A stretch of DNA of 59,629 nt from an uncultured Collinsella sp. (GTDB lineage: Bacteria > Actinomycetota > Coriobacteriia > Coriobacteriales > Coriobacteriaceae): positions 1 to 59,629 of the forward strand of contig UQWG01000006.1 of NCBI GenBank assembly GCA_900544645.1, given 5' to 3'. Below the pieces are notes generated by a model, which was not told the DNA's origin, ran no database searches, and saw only the letters and a list, made by a program, of their open reading frames with translations. A program made the position numbers and the translations under genes. This document shows positions 31,608 to 41,408 of the stretch, in pieces. Positions within the stretch are counted from its first letter, which is position 1, and each line of letters opens with the position of its first letter.

Positions 31608-34387
31608 CAGAATCCTCCAAACTCACGATCTTCACGTGCCATCTCGGCGTCGACAGACTCCAGCGCGGCAAGCCCCTCCTCGTCCAACAGGACCTCGCGC
31701 GGCTTGGAACCGTCGGGCGGGCCGACGACACCCTTTTCTTCCAGCATGTCCATAATACGCCCGGCACGCGCGTAGCCAACCTTCAGACGACGTTGCAGGC
31801 CAGATGTGGAGCCAAGCTGCGATTCCACCACAATATGGGCGGCTTCCCAAATGAGCGGATCATCGTCTTGCGGCTCGGCTACTCCGGTGCGGACAATGCC
31901 GCCGCCACCCGCCATGGACATGGAAGCGGGCGCCACGGCAGACAGAATCTCCTCGTGGTAGTCGGGCTCGCTCTGCGACTTGACGAACTCGACAATCTCA
32001 TTGATTTCATCGTCCGAGACAAAGCAGCCCTGGATACGGCGAGGCTTGCCCCAGTCGACCTTGGAGAACAGCATGTCGCCCAAACCGGTAAGCTTTTCGG
32101 CACCCATCTGGTCGATGATGACGCGCGAGTCGATGCCCGTGGCGACGTTAAAGGCGATGCGATTGGTGATGTTGGCCTTGATGAGGCCCGTAACCACGTT
32201 TGAGCTGGGACGCTGCGTGGCCACGATAAGATGAATACCGGCGGCACGGCCCAGCTGTGCAATACGCACGATCGAGGCCTCGACATCCTTACCGGCGACC
32301 ATCATCAGGTCCGAGAGCTCGTCAATGATGATGACCAGGTAGGGCATCTTTTGCGGCGGATTGTCGTAATGCTCAAACTCGCCTGCGGCCTGCTTTTCGT
32401 TGTAGGTCGAGATCTTACGCACGTTGAGACGCTCGAAGACCTTCAGGCGACGCTCCATCTCGGACACGGCCCATTGCAGAGCGCTCGCGGCCTGCTTGGG
32501 CTCGGTCACCACGGGCACATAGAGATGCGGCAGTCCGTTATAGCCCGCAAGCTCGACGCGCTTGGGGTCGACCATGATCAGGCGAACGTCCTCGGGAAGA
32601 GTACGCATGAGCAGAGTCGTGATGATGGAGTTGATCATCACCGACTTACCAGAACCGGTCGTACCGGCAATCAACAGGTGGGGCATCTTGGCAAGGTCGG
32701 CGACAACCGGCGTGCCCTCGGCATCGCGGCCGATGGCGAGCTCGAGCGGACCGCCCTTCACATAGGGCAGCACGTCGCCCAGGTTGACGTTCTGGCGCTT
32801 GCGGTTGGGAATCTCGATGCCCACGAGCGAGGTGCCGGGGATCGGGGCAAAGATACGTACCGACTGGGCAGCGAGCGAAAGCGCGATATCGTCCTCGAGG
32901 CTCGAAATCTTGCTCACGCGCTCGCCCTCACCAGGTTGCAGCTTAAAGGTCGTCACCGTGGGGCCGGCGATCCAGCCGACCACGCGGGCACTGCGGCCAA
33001 ACTCAAGCAAGGTGGATTGCAGTGACTCAGCGGTCTGCTCCAACTCCTTGTCCGAAGACGCGGCGGAAGCCGACTGCGGGTTGGCATGCAGGATTTCGAG
33101 CGGCGGAAGCTTGAGGCCGTCCTCTTCTTCGCCCTCGTTATCTGCGGCGCCACCGTCCGCTCCCCCATCGCTAGCCGCAGCCGATTCGACGGCACTCGAG
33201 GCAGGCGCATCGGCAACCTTGGGATGCTTCAAGAAGTCGGGAATCTGAGGTGCTGCCGAGACAGGATTCACGGCAAACGGCGGCTCGAACTCGTCGATCT
33301 TATCGGGGTCGTCTTCCATCGAAAGCTGGCCGGTTACCTGGTCGCGCTTTGCATGGCGACGCGGCAGCAAAGTTGTCTTTGCGGTCTCAATCGGAGCCTC
33401 GTCGTCCTCGTCATCGCCCTCGGTGAGCTCAATCTCGCTATCGGACCAAGACGGGTCGGGCTCGCTTGTATTGAGCTTAGGCGCAGCCTTGCCCTTCTTG
33501 GCATGGCGGCGCGGCAACAGCGTCGTCTTAGCGCGCTCAGCTTCCACGGCATCGGACACGTCGACAAACGGATCCTCGTCCTCGTCGTCATCGTCCAAAA
33601 CCGGGTCTACATCGTTGCCCATGACCGTGGTCACGGCAGCATCGGAGCCCTTTTGACGAAGAATGCTCAGGTGCGGACGGGCAACGCCGGGCACCGACAG
33701 GGCTTCGTCGTCACCCCACGGGCTCGCGTTGACGTCGGCACGACGGCGCTCGGCAAAATCGGCCGCACGGTCGCGAGCAGAGCGCAGCACGCCACCCACC
33801 GAAAAGCCGATGATGACAAAACCAACGACGGCAAGACCCAACAGGACTACCATCGCGATAGGCTTACCCAGGGCATTCTGCAGCGCACTCGCAATAAACG
33901 CACCGATGTAGCCACCCGAGGCGGACAAATTTTGCGGCGTGAACATAAGGTCACACGAGTCGCTCGTACCCGGCACCATCAGAGAAAGAATGGAGACAAC
34001 GGCGATAAAGACCACGGCTCCGCCCGCGACCGAGCGCGCGTTGAGCGGCGAGTCCTCACCTAAAAAGAGCGTGGCGGCAAACAGCAAAATGACGATCGGC
34101 AGCACGTAGGCGCCCAGACCAAAGCCCAGGTGGTAGAAACCGGCAACCGCAGCCGTAACGGGTGCGGTCGCCGGCGAAATCACGGCAATGAAGGACGCAA
34201 TCGCCAAAACGGCGATGACCACGCCGGCGATATCGCGGTTGGCCGAGGGCTCGACCAAGGGCTCAAAATCGTCGAAGTCGGCCTCATGACCCTTATTGGC
34301 ACGCAGATGGGAACCGGCACCCTTAGCAGATGCCGGTTGGTTATTGGCCTTATTGCCTTTGGCGTTTTGTGCAGATCCGCGCGCCAA
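31607..34387 (-). CDS. ftsK: DNA translocase FtsK
   Basis: FtsK/SpoIIIE (926 aa) pumps chromosomal DNA through the septum. The N-terminus has four membrane helices (about 50–210), then an acidic linker with the motif KTTLLPRRHAK twice, then the motor (about 430–860) with Walker A AGTTGSGKS and Walker B IIIDELSDL, and a C-terminal winged-helix γ domain ending EDREFGGF. The start is TTG at 34387, 5 nt after GGAGG, two bases after the rnj stop. The γ domain is the KOPS/SRS reader in homologues. Confidence 0.96.
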   Translation of the reverse strand: MARGSAQNAKGNKANNQPASAKGAGSHLRANKGHEADFDDFEPLVEPSANRDIAGVVIAVLAIASFIAVISPATAPVTAAVAGFYHLGFGLGAYVLPIVILLFAATLFLGEDSPLNARSVAGGAVVFIAVVSILSLMVPGTSDSCDLMFTPQNLSASGGYIGAFIASALQNALGKPIAMVVLLGLAVVGFVIIGFSVGGVLRSARDRAADFAERRRADVNASPWGDDEALSVPGVARPHLSILRQKGSDAAVTTVMGNDVDPVLDDDDEDEDPFVDVSDAVEAERAKTTLLPRRHAKKGKAAPKLNTSEPDPSWSDSEIELTEGDDEDDEAPIETAKTTLLPRRHAKRDQVTGQLSMEDDPDKIDEFEPPFAVNPVSAAPQIPDFLKHPKVADAPASSAVESAAASDGGADGGAADNEGEEEDGLKLPPLEILHANPQSASAASSDKELEQTAESLQSTLLEFGRSARVVGWIAGPTVTTFKLQPGEGERVSKISSLEDDIALSLAAQSVRIFAPIPGTSLVGIEIPNRKRQNVNLGDVLPYVKGGPLELAIGRDAEGTPVVADLAKMPHLLIAGTTGSGKSVMINSIITTLLMRTLPEDVRLIMVDPKRVELAGYNGLPHLYVPVVTEPKQAASALQWAVSEMERRLKVFERLNVRKISTYNEKQAAGEFEHYDNPPQKMPYLVIIIDELSDLMMVAGKDVEASIVRIAQLGRAAGIHLIVATQRPSSNVVTGLIKANITNRIAFNVATGIDSRVIIDQMGAEKLTGLGDMLFSKVDWGKPRRIQGCFVSDDEINEIVEFVKSQSEPDYHEEILSAVAPASMSMAGGGGIVRTGVAEPQDDDPLIWEAAHIVVESQLGSTSGLQRRLKVGYARAGRIMDMLEEKGVVGPPDGSKPREVLLDEEGLAALESVDAEMAREDREFGGF

Positions 34388-34388
34388 A

Positions 34389-36059
34389 CTAAACCTCCAT
34401 GACGACCGGGATGATCATCGGACGGGTGCGCGTACGGCTCCAGATAAAGTTAGAGAGCGAATCGCGCACGGCCTTGCGAATGGCATCGGAACCGCTGCTC
34501 GTAAAGCTGAACTTGCCCTTCTCGATCGTCTTCATAATGGATGCGGAGGCATCCTCGGAGAACTGGTCGTCGATGGCAAACGAGACGCCGCGGCCCGAGA
34601 ACTCGATGGCCTCGATCTTCTTGTGCTTGAGCGAGACGATGGCAACAGCGGTAACCATACCGTCGTTGGCGAGCTTCTGACGATCGCGCAGGACGATGGG
34701 GTCGGTATCGCCGATACGCAGGCCGTCGACGTAGACGACGCCGGACTCGACGGGCGTACCGCGTTTGACGATACCGCCGCGCATCTCGAGCGTGTCGCCG
34801 TTATCGAGGATAAAGATATGATCGTCCTTGATGCCCATCTTGCGAGCCAGCTGGGCATGGGCGCGCAGATGCACGGCTTCACCGTGAACCGGCATAAAGT
34901 ACGTGGGCTTGGCCATGGCCATCAGGAGCTTGAGCTCCTCCTGGCTACCGTGGCCCGAGACGTGGACAAGAGCGCGGTTCTTATCCCACACGTCGCAACC
35001 GAGCTTGGCCAGGCTGTTGACGACCTGCTGGACGGCTTTCTCATTGCCGGGAACAGGAGTTGCCGAGAGGATGACGGTATCGCCCTCGTGGATAGAGAGC
35101 GTCTTGTGCTCGCCATTGGCCATGCGGGACAGGGCCGACAGCGGCTCGCCCTGCGAACCGGTGCACATGACGACGATCTTGTCGTCGGGCAGGTTATCGA
35201 TATCGAAGGCATCGATGATATCGGCATCGTCGATGTTGAGGTAGCCCAGCTCACGCGCCACGCGGGTGTTAGTGAGCATGGAGCGACCGGTCACAACGAC
35301 CTTACGGCCGCACTTGCGGGCGGCATCGCAGATCTGCTGCAGGCGATGGATGTGGCTCGAGAACGACGCGACGAACACGCGACCCGGGGCGTTCTTGATG
35401 GCGTGCAGCAAGTTGGGACCAACCTCGGCCTCGGACTTGGTAAAGCCGGGAACCGTTGCATTGGTGGAGTCGGAAAGCAGCAGATCGATGCCCTGCTTGG
35501 CAAAGCGGCTGATAGCGGCATAGTCGGGCGTGACGCCATCGATGGGCGTCTGGTCGAGCTTAAAGTCGCCAGTGTGCATAACGGTGCCCTGATTGGTGCG
35601 AATGAACACGCCCAGAGCGCCGGGGATGGAGTGCGTCATCGAGAAGAAGTCGAGCGAGATGCCGCCGAGGTTGACATGGCTGCCGCCCTTAACCTCGCGG
35701 AACTTGGGTGCGCGGATGCGGAACTCAGAAAGCTTGCCTTCGATAAAGCCAAGCGTCAGCTTGCTCGAGAAGATGGGCACCTTGTTGTTGAGGTCCTGCA
35801 GCAGATACGGAAGCGAACCGGTGTGGTCCTCGTGGCCGTGGGTGACGACGATACCGCGGAGCTTCTCCTCGTTCTCCAGAACATAGGTGTAGTCGGGAAG
35901 CACCAGGTCAATACCGGGCTGGGAATCGTCGGGGAACATGAGGCCAGCGTCAACGAGCACCATGTCGTCGCCGCATTCGAAGACCGTCATGTTCTTGCCG
36001 ATGCCGTCAAGGCCGCCGAGCGGAATGATCTTCAAGGGAGATGATTTTTTAGCTGCCAT
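34389..36059 (-). CDS. rnj: ribonuclease J
   Basis: RNase J (556 aa) is a metallo-β-lactamase-fold endo-/5'-exonuclease in mRNA decay and rRNA maturation. The metal motif HGHEDH is at 74–79, followed by the β-CASP domain (LLSDSTNATVPGFTKSE and VFVASFSSHIHRLQQI) and VHVSGHGSQEELK. It is the first gene of the rnj–ftsK–rodZ–yajQ–rimO–pgsA run. The 240 bp upstream (36060–36299) contain no gene and presumably the promoter. Confidence 0.96.
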   Translation of the reverse strand: MAAKKSSPLKIIPLGGLDGIGKNMTVFECGDDMVLVDAGLMFPDDSQPGIDLVLPDYTYVLENEEKLRGIVVTHGHEDHTGSLPYLLQDLNNKVPIFSSKLTLGFIEGKLSEFRIRAPKFREVKGGSHVNLGGISLDFFSMTHSIPGALGVFIRTNQGTVMHTGDFKLDQTPIDGVTPDYAAISRFAKQGIDLLLSDSTNATVPGFTKSEAEVGPNLLHAIKNAPGRVFVASFSSHIHRLQQICDAARKCGRKVVVTGRSMLTNTRVARELGYLNIDDADIIDAFDIDNLPDDKIVVMCTGSQGEPLSALSRMANGEHKTLSIHEGDTVILSATPVPGNEKAVQQVVNSLAKLGCDVWDKNRALVHVSGHGSQEELKLLMAMAKPTYFMPVHGEAVHLRAHAQLARKMGIKDDHIFILDNGDTLEMRGGIVKRGTPVESGVVYVDGLRIGDTDPIVLRDRQKLANDGMVTAVAIVSLKHKKIEAIEFSGRGVSFAIDDQFSEDASASIMKTIEKGKFSFTSSGSDAIRKAVRDSLSNFIWSRTRTRPMIIPVVMEV

Positions 36060-36299
36060 AGGTTAGTGTGGTTTCCTTTCTTCGAAACGGGTCTGGAACA
36101 ACCGACGGGGCGCTTCTGGCAAACCGACCGCCGGGAACGTACAAACATGCATCGCAGAGTCGATGCAATAACCACAGTATGATACCCATTTGCACAACAA
36201 CAGACCACTCATGCATCAAAGCCCCATCTGAACTGGTCCATCCCGACGGTTTCCCGTAGAGCAGGAAACTTCATATGCGTCCCTCCCGGGCGCAAGCAA

Positions 36300-36331
36300 A
36301 AGGGCGACCCCCCCCCTTAGGAGTCGCCCTT
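36300..36331 (-). terminator. terminator after pnp
   Basis: AAGGGCGAC (36300–36308) pairs with GTCGCCCTT (36323–36331). The loop holds a run of nine C/G. On the minus strand it ends in TTTTGC. Confidence 0.75.
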
Positions 36332-36354
36332 GTTGAACTGCTTATGTGTAGCTG

Positions 36355-38601
36355 TTACTCGGCGTCGTGGTGACGGCGGGGCTTGCGGCCTCCGTTGTCA
36401 CCGGGACGGCGCGGGCGGTCGCTGCGCTCGGAGCGCTCGCGACGCGGACGCTCACGGCGCTGGAAGTGCTCGCCGTCACCCTCGGAGGCACCCTCAGCGC
36501 GAGCCGGGGCCTCGGGCTTGTCAAGACGATCGAGCGAGATCTTGCCGCGATCATCGACCTCGATGACGACGACCTTGACCTCGTCGCCCACGTTGAGGAC
36601 GTCCTCGACCTTCTCCACGCGGCCCTTGGCGACGCGGGAGATGTGCAGCAGGCCGTCCTTACCGGGCAGCAGGTTGACGAAGGCGCCGAAGGGCTGGATG
36701 GAGACCACGCGACCGGTGTACTCCTCGCCCGGCTCGGGAACCTTGATGATGAGCTTGATGCGCTCGACAGCCTGGTCCACGGACTCGCCGGTGCCGCCGA
36801 CAAAGACGGTGCCGTCCTCCTGGATGTCGACCGAAGCGCCGGTCTCATCCTGGATACCGCGGATGACCTTACCGCCGGAACCGATGACGTCGCGGATCTT
36901 GTCGGTCGGAACCTGGATGGAGACGATGCGCGGAGCGGTGCTGCGCGTGGTGTGGCGCGGCTCGGGGATCACATCGAGCATCTTCTGCAGGATGAAGGCG
37001 CGACCCTCCTTGGCCTGCTGCAGAGCGCGGGCCAGGATGTCGAAGGTGAGGCCGGTGGCCTTGTTGTCCATCTGCAGGGCGGTGATGCCCTCGGTGGTGC
37101 CGGTGACCTTAAAGTCCATGTCGCCTAGGAAGTCCTCGAGACCCTGGATGTCGGACAGGACCACGGTCTTGCCCTCCTCCTGGATCAGGCCCATGGCGAT
37201 ACCGGAGACCGGGCGCTTAATGGGCACGCCGCCGTCCATAAGGGCGAGCGTGGAGCCGCAGGTCGAAGCCATCGAAGAGGAGCCGTTGGACTCCATGACC
37301 TCGGAGACGACGCGGATGGCGTAGGGGAACTCGTTCTCGTCGGGAAGCACCGGAAGCAGAGCGCGCTCGGCCAGATTGCCATGGCCGATCTCGCGGCGCT
37401 TGGGGCTGCCCATGCGGCCGGTCTCGCCGGTGCAGAAAGGCGGGAAGTTGTAGTGGTGCATGTAGCGCTTGCCCTCGGTGGGCTCGATGGTATCCAGACG
37501 CTGGCCCTCGTTGAGCATGCCGAGCGACAGGACGGAGAGCACCTGGGTCTGGCCACGCTGGAACAGGCCGGAGCCGTGAACGAGCGGCAGGTAGTTGTCC
37601 TTCACCATGATGGGACGGATCTCGTCGGCGGCACGGCCGTCGACGCGCTCACCGGTCTCGACGACCATGGTGCGCATGGCCTTCTTCTCGAGCTTCTTGA
37701 GCGCCACGGGGATCTCGCGCTCCCAAGCGGCCTGCTCCTGCTCGGTAAACTCGGCACGGATGGACTCCTTCAGAGCCTCGACCTTGCCGATACGGGAGAG
37801 CTTGTCGGCGTCGCGAAGGGCGGCTGCCATCTCGTCGTAGTGGGCGAAGATGCGCTCCTGGACCTCCTCGACGGGCTGGTCGAGCGGGTACTCCTTCTTG
37901 ACGATGGGGCCGTTGACCTGCTCCCACTCGGCAACGAACTCGTCCTGAGCCTGGCAGAAAGCAGCAAGGGCCTCCTGGCCAAACTTCATGGCGGCGAGCA
38001 TGTCGTCCTCGGAGATCTCCTCGGCGCCGGCCTCGACCATCGAGATGAAGTCGGCAGAGCCGCCCAGCTCCAGGTCCAGATCGGAGTTCTCGCGCTCCTC
38101 GTAGGTGGGGTTGACGATAAACTCGCCGGTCTCCACGTTACGGCCGATGCGCACGCAGGCAAGCGGACCCTCGAAGGGCACGCCGCCGAGCGTCATGGCC
38201 AGAGAAGCACCCATGACGTTGATGACGTCGAAGGGGTTGACCTGGTCGGCGACGAGCGAGGTGGCGACGATGTGCACCTCGTTGCGGAAGCCATCCGGGA
38301 AGCTCGGGCGAATCGGACGGTCGATCATGCGCGCGGTGAGCGTAGCCTTCTCACTGGGACGGCCCTCACGCTTGAGGTAGCCACCCGGGATGCGGCCGGC
38401 GGCGTACATCTTCTCGTTGAAGTCGACGGTCAGCGGGAAGAAGTCGTAGTTCTTACGCTCCTTGGAGACGACCACGGTGTCGAGCATCGTGGTGTCACCC
38501 TGCTTGACCAGGCAGGCGCCGGTGGCCTGCTTGGCAAGCTCGCCCGACTCAAAGGTGTAGGTCTTGCCGTACAGCTCAAAGGTCTTGGATACGAGTGTCA
38601 T
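36355..38601 (-). CDS. pnp: polyribonucleotide nucleotidyltransferase
   Basis: PNPase (748 aa) degrades RNA 3' to 5' with phosphate. Two RNase PH-like domains (about 10–230 and 320–560) are followed by a KH domain (KIRDVIGSGGKVIRGI) and an S1 domain (YTGRVVSIQPFGAFVNLLPGKDG). The Arg-rich tail (RRERPRRERSERSD...) may bind RNA. It follows rpsO, the usual pair. It probably works with RNase Y and RNase J, also encoded here. Confidence 0.97.
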   Translation of the reverse strand: MTLVSKTFELYGKTYTFESGELAKQATGACLVKQGDTTMLDTVVVSKERKNYDFFPLTVDFNEKMYAAGRIPGGYLKREGRPSEKATLTARMIDRPIRPSFPDGFRNEVHIVATSLVADQVNPFDVINVMGASLAMTLGGVPFEGPLACVRIGRNVETGEFIVNPTYEERENSDLDLELGGSADFISMVEAGAEEISEDDMLAAMKFGQEALAAFCQAQDEFVAEWEQVNGPIVKKEYPLDQPVEEVQERIFAHYDEMAAALRDADKLSRIGKVEALKESIRAEFTEQEQAAWEREIPVALKKLEKKAMRTMVVETGERVDGRAADEIRPIMVKDNYLPLVHGSGLFQRGQTQVLSVLSLGMLNEGQRLDTIEPTEGKRYMHHYNFPPFCTGETGRMGSPKRREIGHGNLAERALLPVLPDENEFPYAIRVVSEVMESNGSSSMASTCGSTLALMDGGVPIKRPVSGIAMGLIQEEGKTVVLSDIQGLEDFLGDMDFKVTGTTEGITALQMDNKATGLTFDILARALQQAKEGRAFILQKMLDVIPEPRHTTRSTAPRIVSIQVPTDKIRDVIGSGGKVIRGIQDETGASVDIQEDGTVFVGGTGESVDQAVERIKLIIKVPEPGEEYTGRVVSIQPFGAFVNLLPGKDGLLHISRVAKGRVEKVEDVLNVGDEVKVVVIEVDDRGKISLDRLDKPEAPARAEGASEGDGEHFQRRERPRRERSERSDRPRRPGDNGGRKPRRHHDAE

Positions 38602-38707
38602 TGTTCTCCTTTACCCCGCAGACCCCTTGCCTGCGGGCTTCTCATGTGACGCGGGCCCCCTGCCCCCGCCACGCTTCAGAGCGTGATTGTTCGCGCCCTT
38701 ACACAAA

Positions 38708-38736
38708 AAGAGCGCCCCGCTGCGCAGGACGCTCTT
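38708..38736 (-). terminator. terminator after rpsO
   Basis: AAGAGCG (38708–38714) pairs with CGCTCTT (38730–38736), with a GC-rich loop. On the minus strand TTTTTG follows. It may allow partial readthrough into pnp. Confidence 0.75.
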
Positions 38737-38750
38737 AGCATGTACAAATC

Positions 38751-39029
38751 CTACTGGATGTTGTCGCGGATGCCCAGAGCCTTGATGAGCTCACGGTACT
38801 CGACGATGTCGTTCTTCTTGATGTAGGAGAGAAGACGACGACGACGGCCGACGAGCATGAGCAGGCCACGACGGGTGTGGAAGTCCTTCTGGTGGGACTT
38901 CATGTGCTCGGTCAGCTCCTTGATGCGCTCGGACAGGATGGCGACCTGAACCTTGGGGTTGCCGGTGTCGACCGGGGTGTTACCGAACTGGGCAGTCAGC
39001 TCCGCCTTGCGCTCTTTGGAAACAGTCAT
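38751..39029 (-). CDS. rpsO: 30S ribosomal protein S15
   Basis: S15 (92 aa) binds 16S rRNA early in small-subunit assembly. The conserved blocks DTGNPKVQVAILSERIKELTEHMKSH and GLLMLVGRRRRLLSYI are intact. The ATG at 39029 follows AAAGGTG. A longer frame to 39146 is leader. A palindrome lies 20 bp upstream of the start. Confidence 0.97.
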   Translation of the reverse strand: MTVSKERKAELTAQFGNTPVDTGNPKVQVAILSERIKELTEHMKSHQKDFHTRRGLLMLVGRRRRLLSYIKKNDIVEYRELIKALGIRDNIQ

Positions 39030-39049
39030 TGTTTCACCTTTCGTTTTAC

Positions 39050-39065
39050 GTCGCCCGCGGGCGAC
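39050..39065 (-). promoter_or_regulatory. palindrome in the rpsO leader
   Basis: GTCGCCCGCGGGCGAC is a perfect 16-bp palindrome in the untranslated leader, about 20 nt before the rpsO ATG. S15 often represses its own mRNA through a leader structure. Whether this hairpin does so is inference. Confidence 0.45.
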
Positions 39066-39167
39066 TCGATTCGCCTCGGACTGGGAAGCCGCCGGTGGAG
39101 CGAGCAACCAAGGTCGAGGTACCAACAGGTCGGCATGATACCACAAGCAGCCCGCGCCTGCGCATCA

Positions 39168-39917
39168 TCACCGACCCAACATGAATTCCATCGCACGGAG
39201 GCGTTGATCGGTGTGCGTCGCAGCCCACACATGCGAAAGCCCGAGCAGGAATGCCGCCGTATGCGGGTCGATTCGCTCGGCCATGAGCGCATCGAAGGTC
39301 ATGGACATGAGGGCGCGCAGCCATGCTGTCTCACCGGTCGACACCAGTTCGGCACCTGGAACGCTCGACGCGCACGACCCGCACATGAGACCGCCCGCCT
39401 GGGGTGAAAAATACGACAGCATGGGGTCTCCGCACAGCACGCAGGCCGAAAAATCGGGTCGATAGCCAACGTGCGACAGCAGCTTAAAGACATATGCCGC
39501 CACAAGTAGGTCCATATGCGCCGTGTCAAGCCCGCTGCCCACCAGGGCAAGCGCTCGCTGCGTGATGGCAAAGGTAAACGGGTCCTCGGCGTCCTCGAAC
39601 GAGCACACGCGCGCAACCTCGGCGATCGCGCTTGCGGCGCAGGTCGTCTCGTAATCGGGCGCAGCGCCGAGCGGCGCCTCCATAAGCTCGGCCTGGGAAA
39701 CCACGTCGAGTGACCGTCCATGTGCGAGCAGCATATCGACCGTACAGAACAGCTCGCAGCGCGCAGCCAGGCGTCCGCCGGGTTTGCGGGCGCCCTTTGC
39801 CACGGCACGAACCTGCCGCCCCCGCTCGTCAAGCATCGTCAAGATCAGGTCGGTCTCTTTGAGCTTCGTCTTGTCGAGGACGAGCACCTTGGTGCGATAT
39901 GTCCGGGAGCCTGCCAT
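39168..39917 (-). CDS. recO: DNA repair protein RecO
   Basis: RecO (249 aa) helps load RecA onto SSB-coated gaps with RecF and RecR. The N-terminal OB domain (YRTKVLVLDKTKLKETDLIL, VAKGARKPGGRLA) is followed by a helical part and a zinc site (CVLCGD ... GLMCGSC). It is the last gene of the dnaJ–phoH–era run, 15 bp after era. Confidence 0.93.
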   Translation of the reverse strand: MAGSRTYRTKVLVLDKTKLKETDLILTMLDERGRQVRAVAKGARKPGGRLAARCELFCTVDMLLAHGRSLDVVSQAELMEAPLGAAPDYETTCAASAIAEVARVCSFEDAEDPFTFAITQRALALVGSGLDTAHMDLLVAAYVFKLLSHVGYRPDFSACVLCGDPMLSYFSPQAGGLMCGSCASSVPGAELVSTGETAWLRALMSMTFDALMAERIDPHTAAFLLGLSHVWAATHTDQRLRAMEFMLGR

Positions 39918-39932
39918 GCGCGCCGCGCGTCC

Positions 39933-41009
39933 TTAGTCCTCGGCGTTGTAGCCAAAGCGGCGAATCTGGGCCTCGTCGTCACGCCAGCCGGCCTTGACCT
40001 TCACGTCCAGCTCCAAAAAGACCTGCGTGCCAAAAATGCGTTCAAGATCGCGTCGGGCGTCGATACCGATATGCTTGATCATCTCGCCGCCCTTGCCGAT
40101 GATGATGCCCTTTTGGCCCTCGCGCTCGACGTAAATGGTGGCGTGCACGCGCAGCACCTTCTTGGTCTGCTCGAGCGCATCGCAGATCACGCCAACGGAG
40201 TGCGGAATCTCATCACGGGTGCGGCGCAAGACCTTCTCGCGCACAAACTCGGCAACGAGCGTCTCATCGGAAGCGTCAGTACCCATGTCCTCGGGGAACC
40301 AACGCGGACCCTCAGGCAAAAAGTGCGCAACGGTCTCTATAAAGGCATCGACGTTGAAGTTCTTAACCGACGACGTCACAATCTCGTCGTCATATTCCAT
40401 AAGCTCGTGGGCAGCCTTAAGCTGCTCCATGACCTGTGCGGGGTCGGCCTCATCGGCCTTGGTGAGCACCAGGACCTTCTTGCAACGAGCGCATCTGACA
40501 CGCTCGGCAACCCAGGCGTCTCCCCTGCCGATGGGCTTGGTGGCATCAATCAAAAACGCGACGACGTCGACATCGTTCAACTCGAACAGTGCGCTCTTGT
40601 TGAGCTCGGACCCCAGGCCGTCCTTGGGCTTATGAATACCCGGGGTATCGACAAAGACCAGCTGGTAGCCGGGACGGTTGACGACGGCGCGCATGCGACG
40701 GCGGGTCGTCTGTGCCACCGGCGAGGTGATGGCGACCTTTTTGCCATAGCAGGCGTTGAGCAGCGTGGACTTGCCGGCGTTGGGGCGTCCGACCAGGGCT
40801 ACGAAGCCGCTGCGAAAACCGGGTTCAACGTCGCCAAAGCCCGCGAGGCTATCGTCCTCGTCGCACAGGGCGTCGAGCTCCTCGTCGCTCATGCCCTCAA
40901 ACGGATCGAATTCCTCGACTTCCTCGTATGCTTCGGCCGCTTCGGCATCCGCCGCATCCAGGACCTCGTCGTCCAAAATTTCATCGATAGGCTGCATAGT
41001 GTCGGACAT
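39933..41009 (-). CDS. era: GTPase Era
   Basis: Era (358 aa) is a 30S-assembly GTPase. G1 GRPNAGKS (74–81), DTPG, and TKAD as the NKxD equivalent are present, followed by a KH domain (EGQKGIIIGKGGEMIKHIG). An acidic N-terminal extension of about 65 residues (many Asp/Glu) precedes the G domain and is absent from typical ~300-aa Era. It lies between dgkA and recO. Confidence 0.95.
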   Translation of the reverse strand: MSDTMQPIDEILDDEVLDAADAEAAEAYEEVEEFDPFEGMSDEELDALCDEDDSLAGFGDVEPGFRSGFVALVGRPNAGKSTLLNACYGKKVAITSPVAQTTRRRMRAVVNRPGYQLVFVDTPGIHKPKDGLGSELNKSALFELNDVDVVAFLIDATKPIGRGDAWVAERVRCARCKKVLVLTKADEADPAQVMEQLKAAHELMEYDDEIVTSSVKNFNVDAFIETVAHFLPEGPRWFPEDMGTDASDETLVAEFVREKVLRRTRDEIPHSVGVICDALEQTKKVLRVHATIYVEREGQKGIIIGKGGEMIKHIGIDARRDLERIFGTQVFLELDVKVKAGWRDDEAQIRRFGYNAED

Positions 41010-41021
41010 GAAAATCCCTTT

Positions 41022-41399
41022 CTAGATAAAGCCGAGCGCGTGGGCAAATACCAGCAAGCCCACAATCGCGGCGGTGATGGAAAGAACGTATACGGAGGCG
41101 GCGGCAATATCCTTCGCGCGCTTTGCCAGCGGATGGAGCTCCTGGGTCGCCAGATCGACAATCGCCTCCATGGCGGTGTTGCATAGCTCGCCGTGAATCA
41201 CCAGGCCACAACAGATGATAATCGTGGCCCACTCGGCAATGTCGAGCCCCACGATGCAGCCGGCAATGACGGTGCACACGCCCGCAACGAGCATGACCTT
41301 AATATTGCGCTCGGTCTTGACGGCGGTGACGAAGCCCTCCATGGCGTAGGAGAACGACTTTAAGAAGGACGGATGGTCCTTGTTCGATCCGGGAATCAT
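41022..41399 (-). CDS. dgkA: diacylglycerol/undecaprenol kinase
   Basis: This 125-aa membrane kinase has three helices and the family motif ELCNTAMEAIVDL followed by HPLAKRAKDIAAASV. Gram-positive members usually phosphorylate undecaprenol, recycling the cell-wall lipid carrier, rather than diacylglycerol. The gene sits between ybeY and era, a common arrangement. Confidence 0.92.
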   Translation of the reverse strand: MIPGSNKDHPSFLKSFSYAMEGFVTAVKTERNIKVMLVAGVCTVIAGCIVGLDIAEWATIIICCGLVIHGELCNTAMEAIVDLATQELHPLAKRAKDIAAASVYVLSITAAIVGLLVFAHALGFI

Positions 41400-41408
41400 A
41401 GACGGCTC

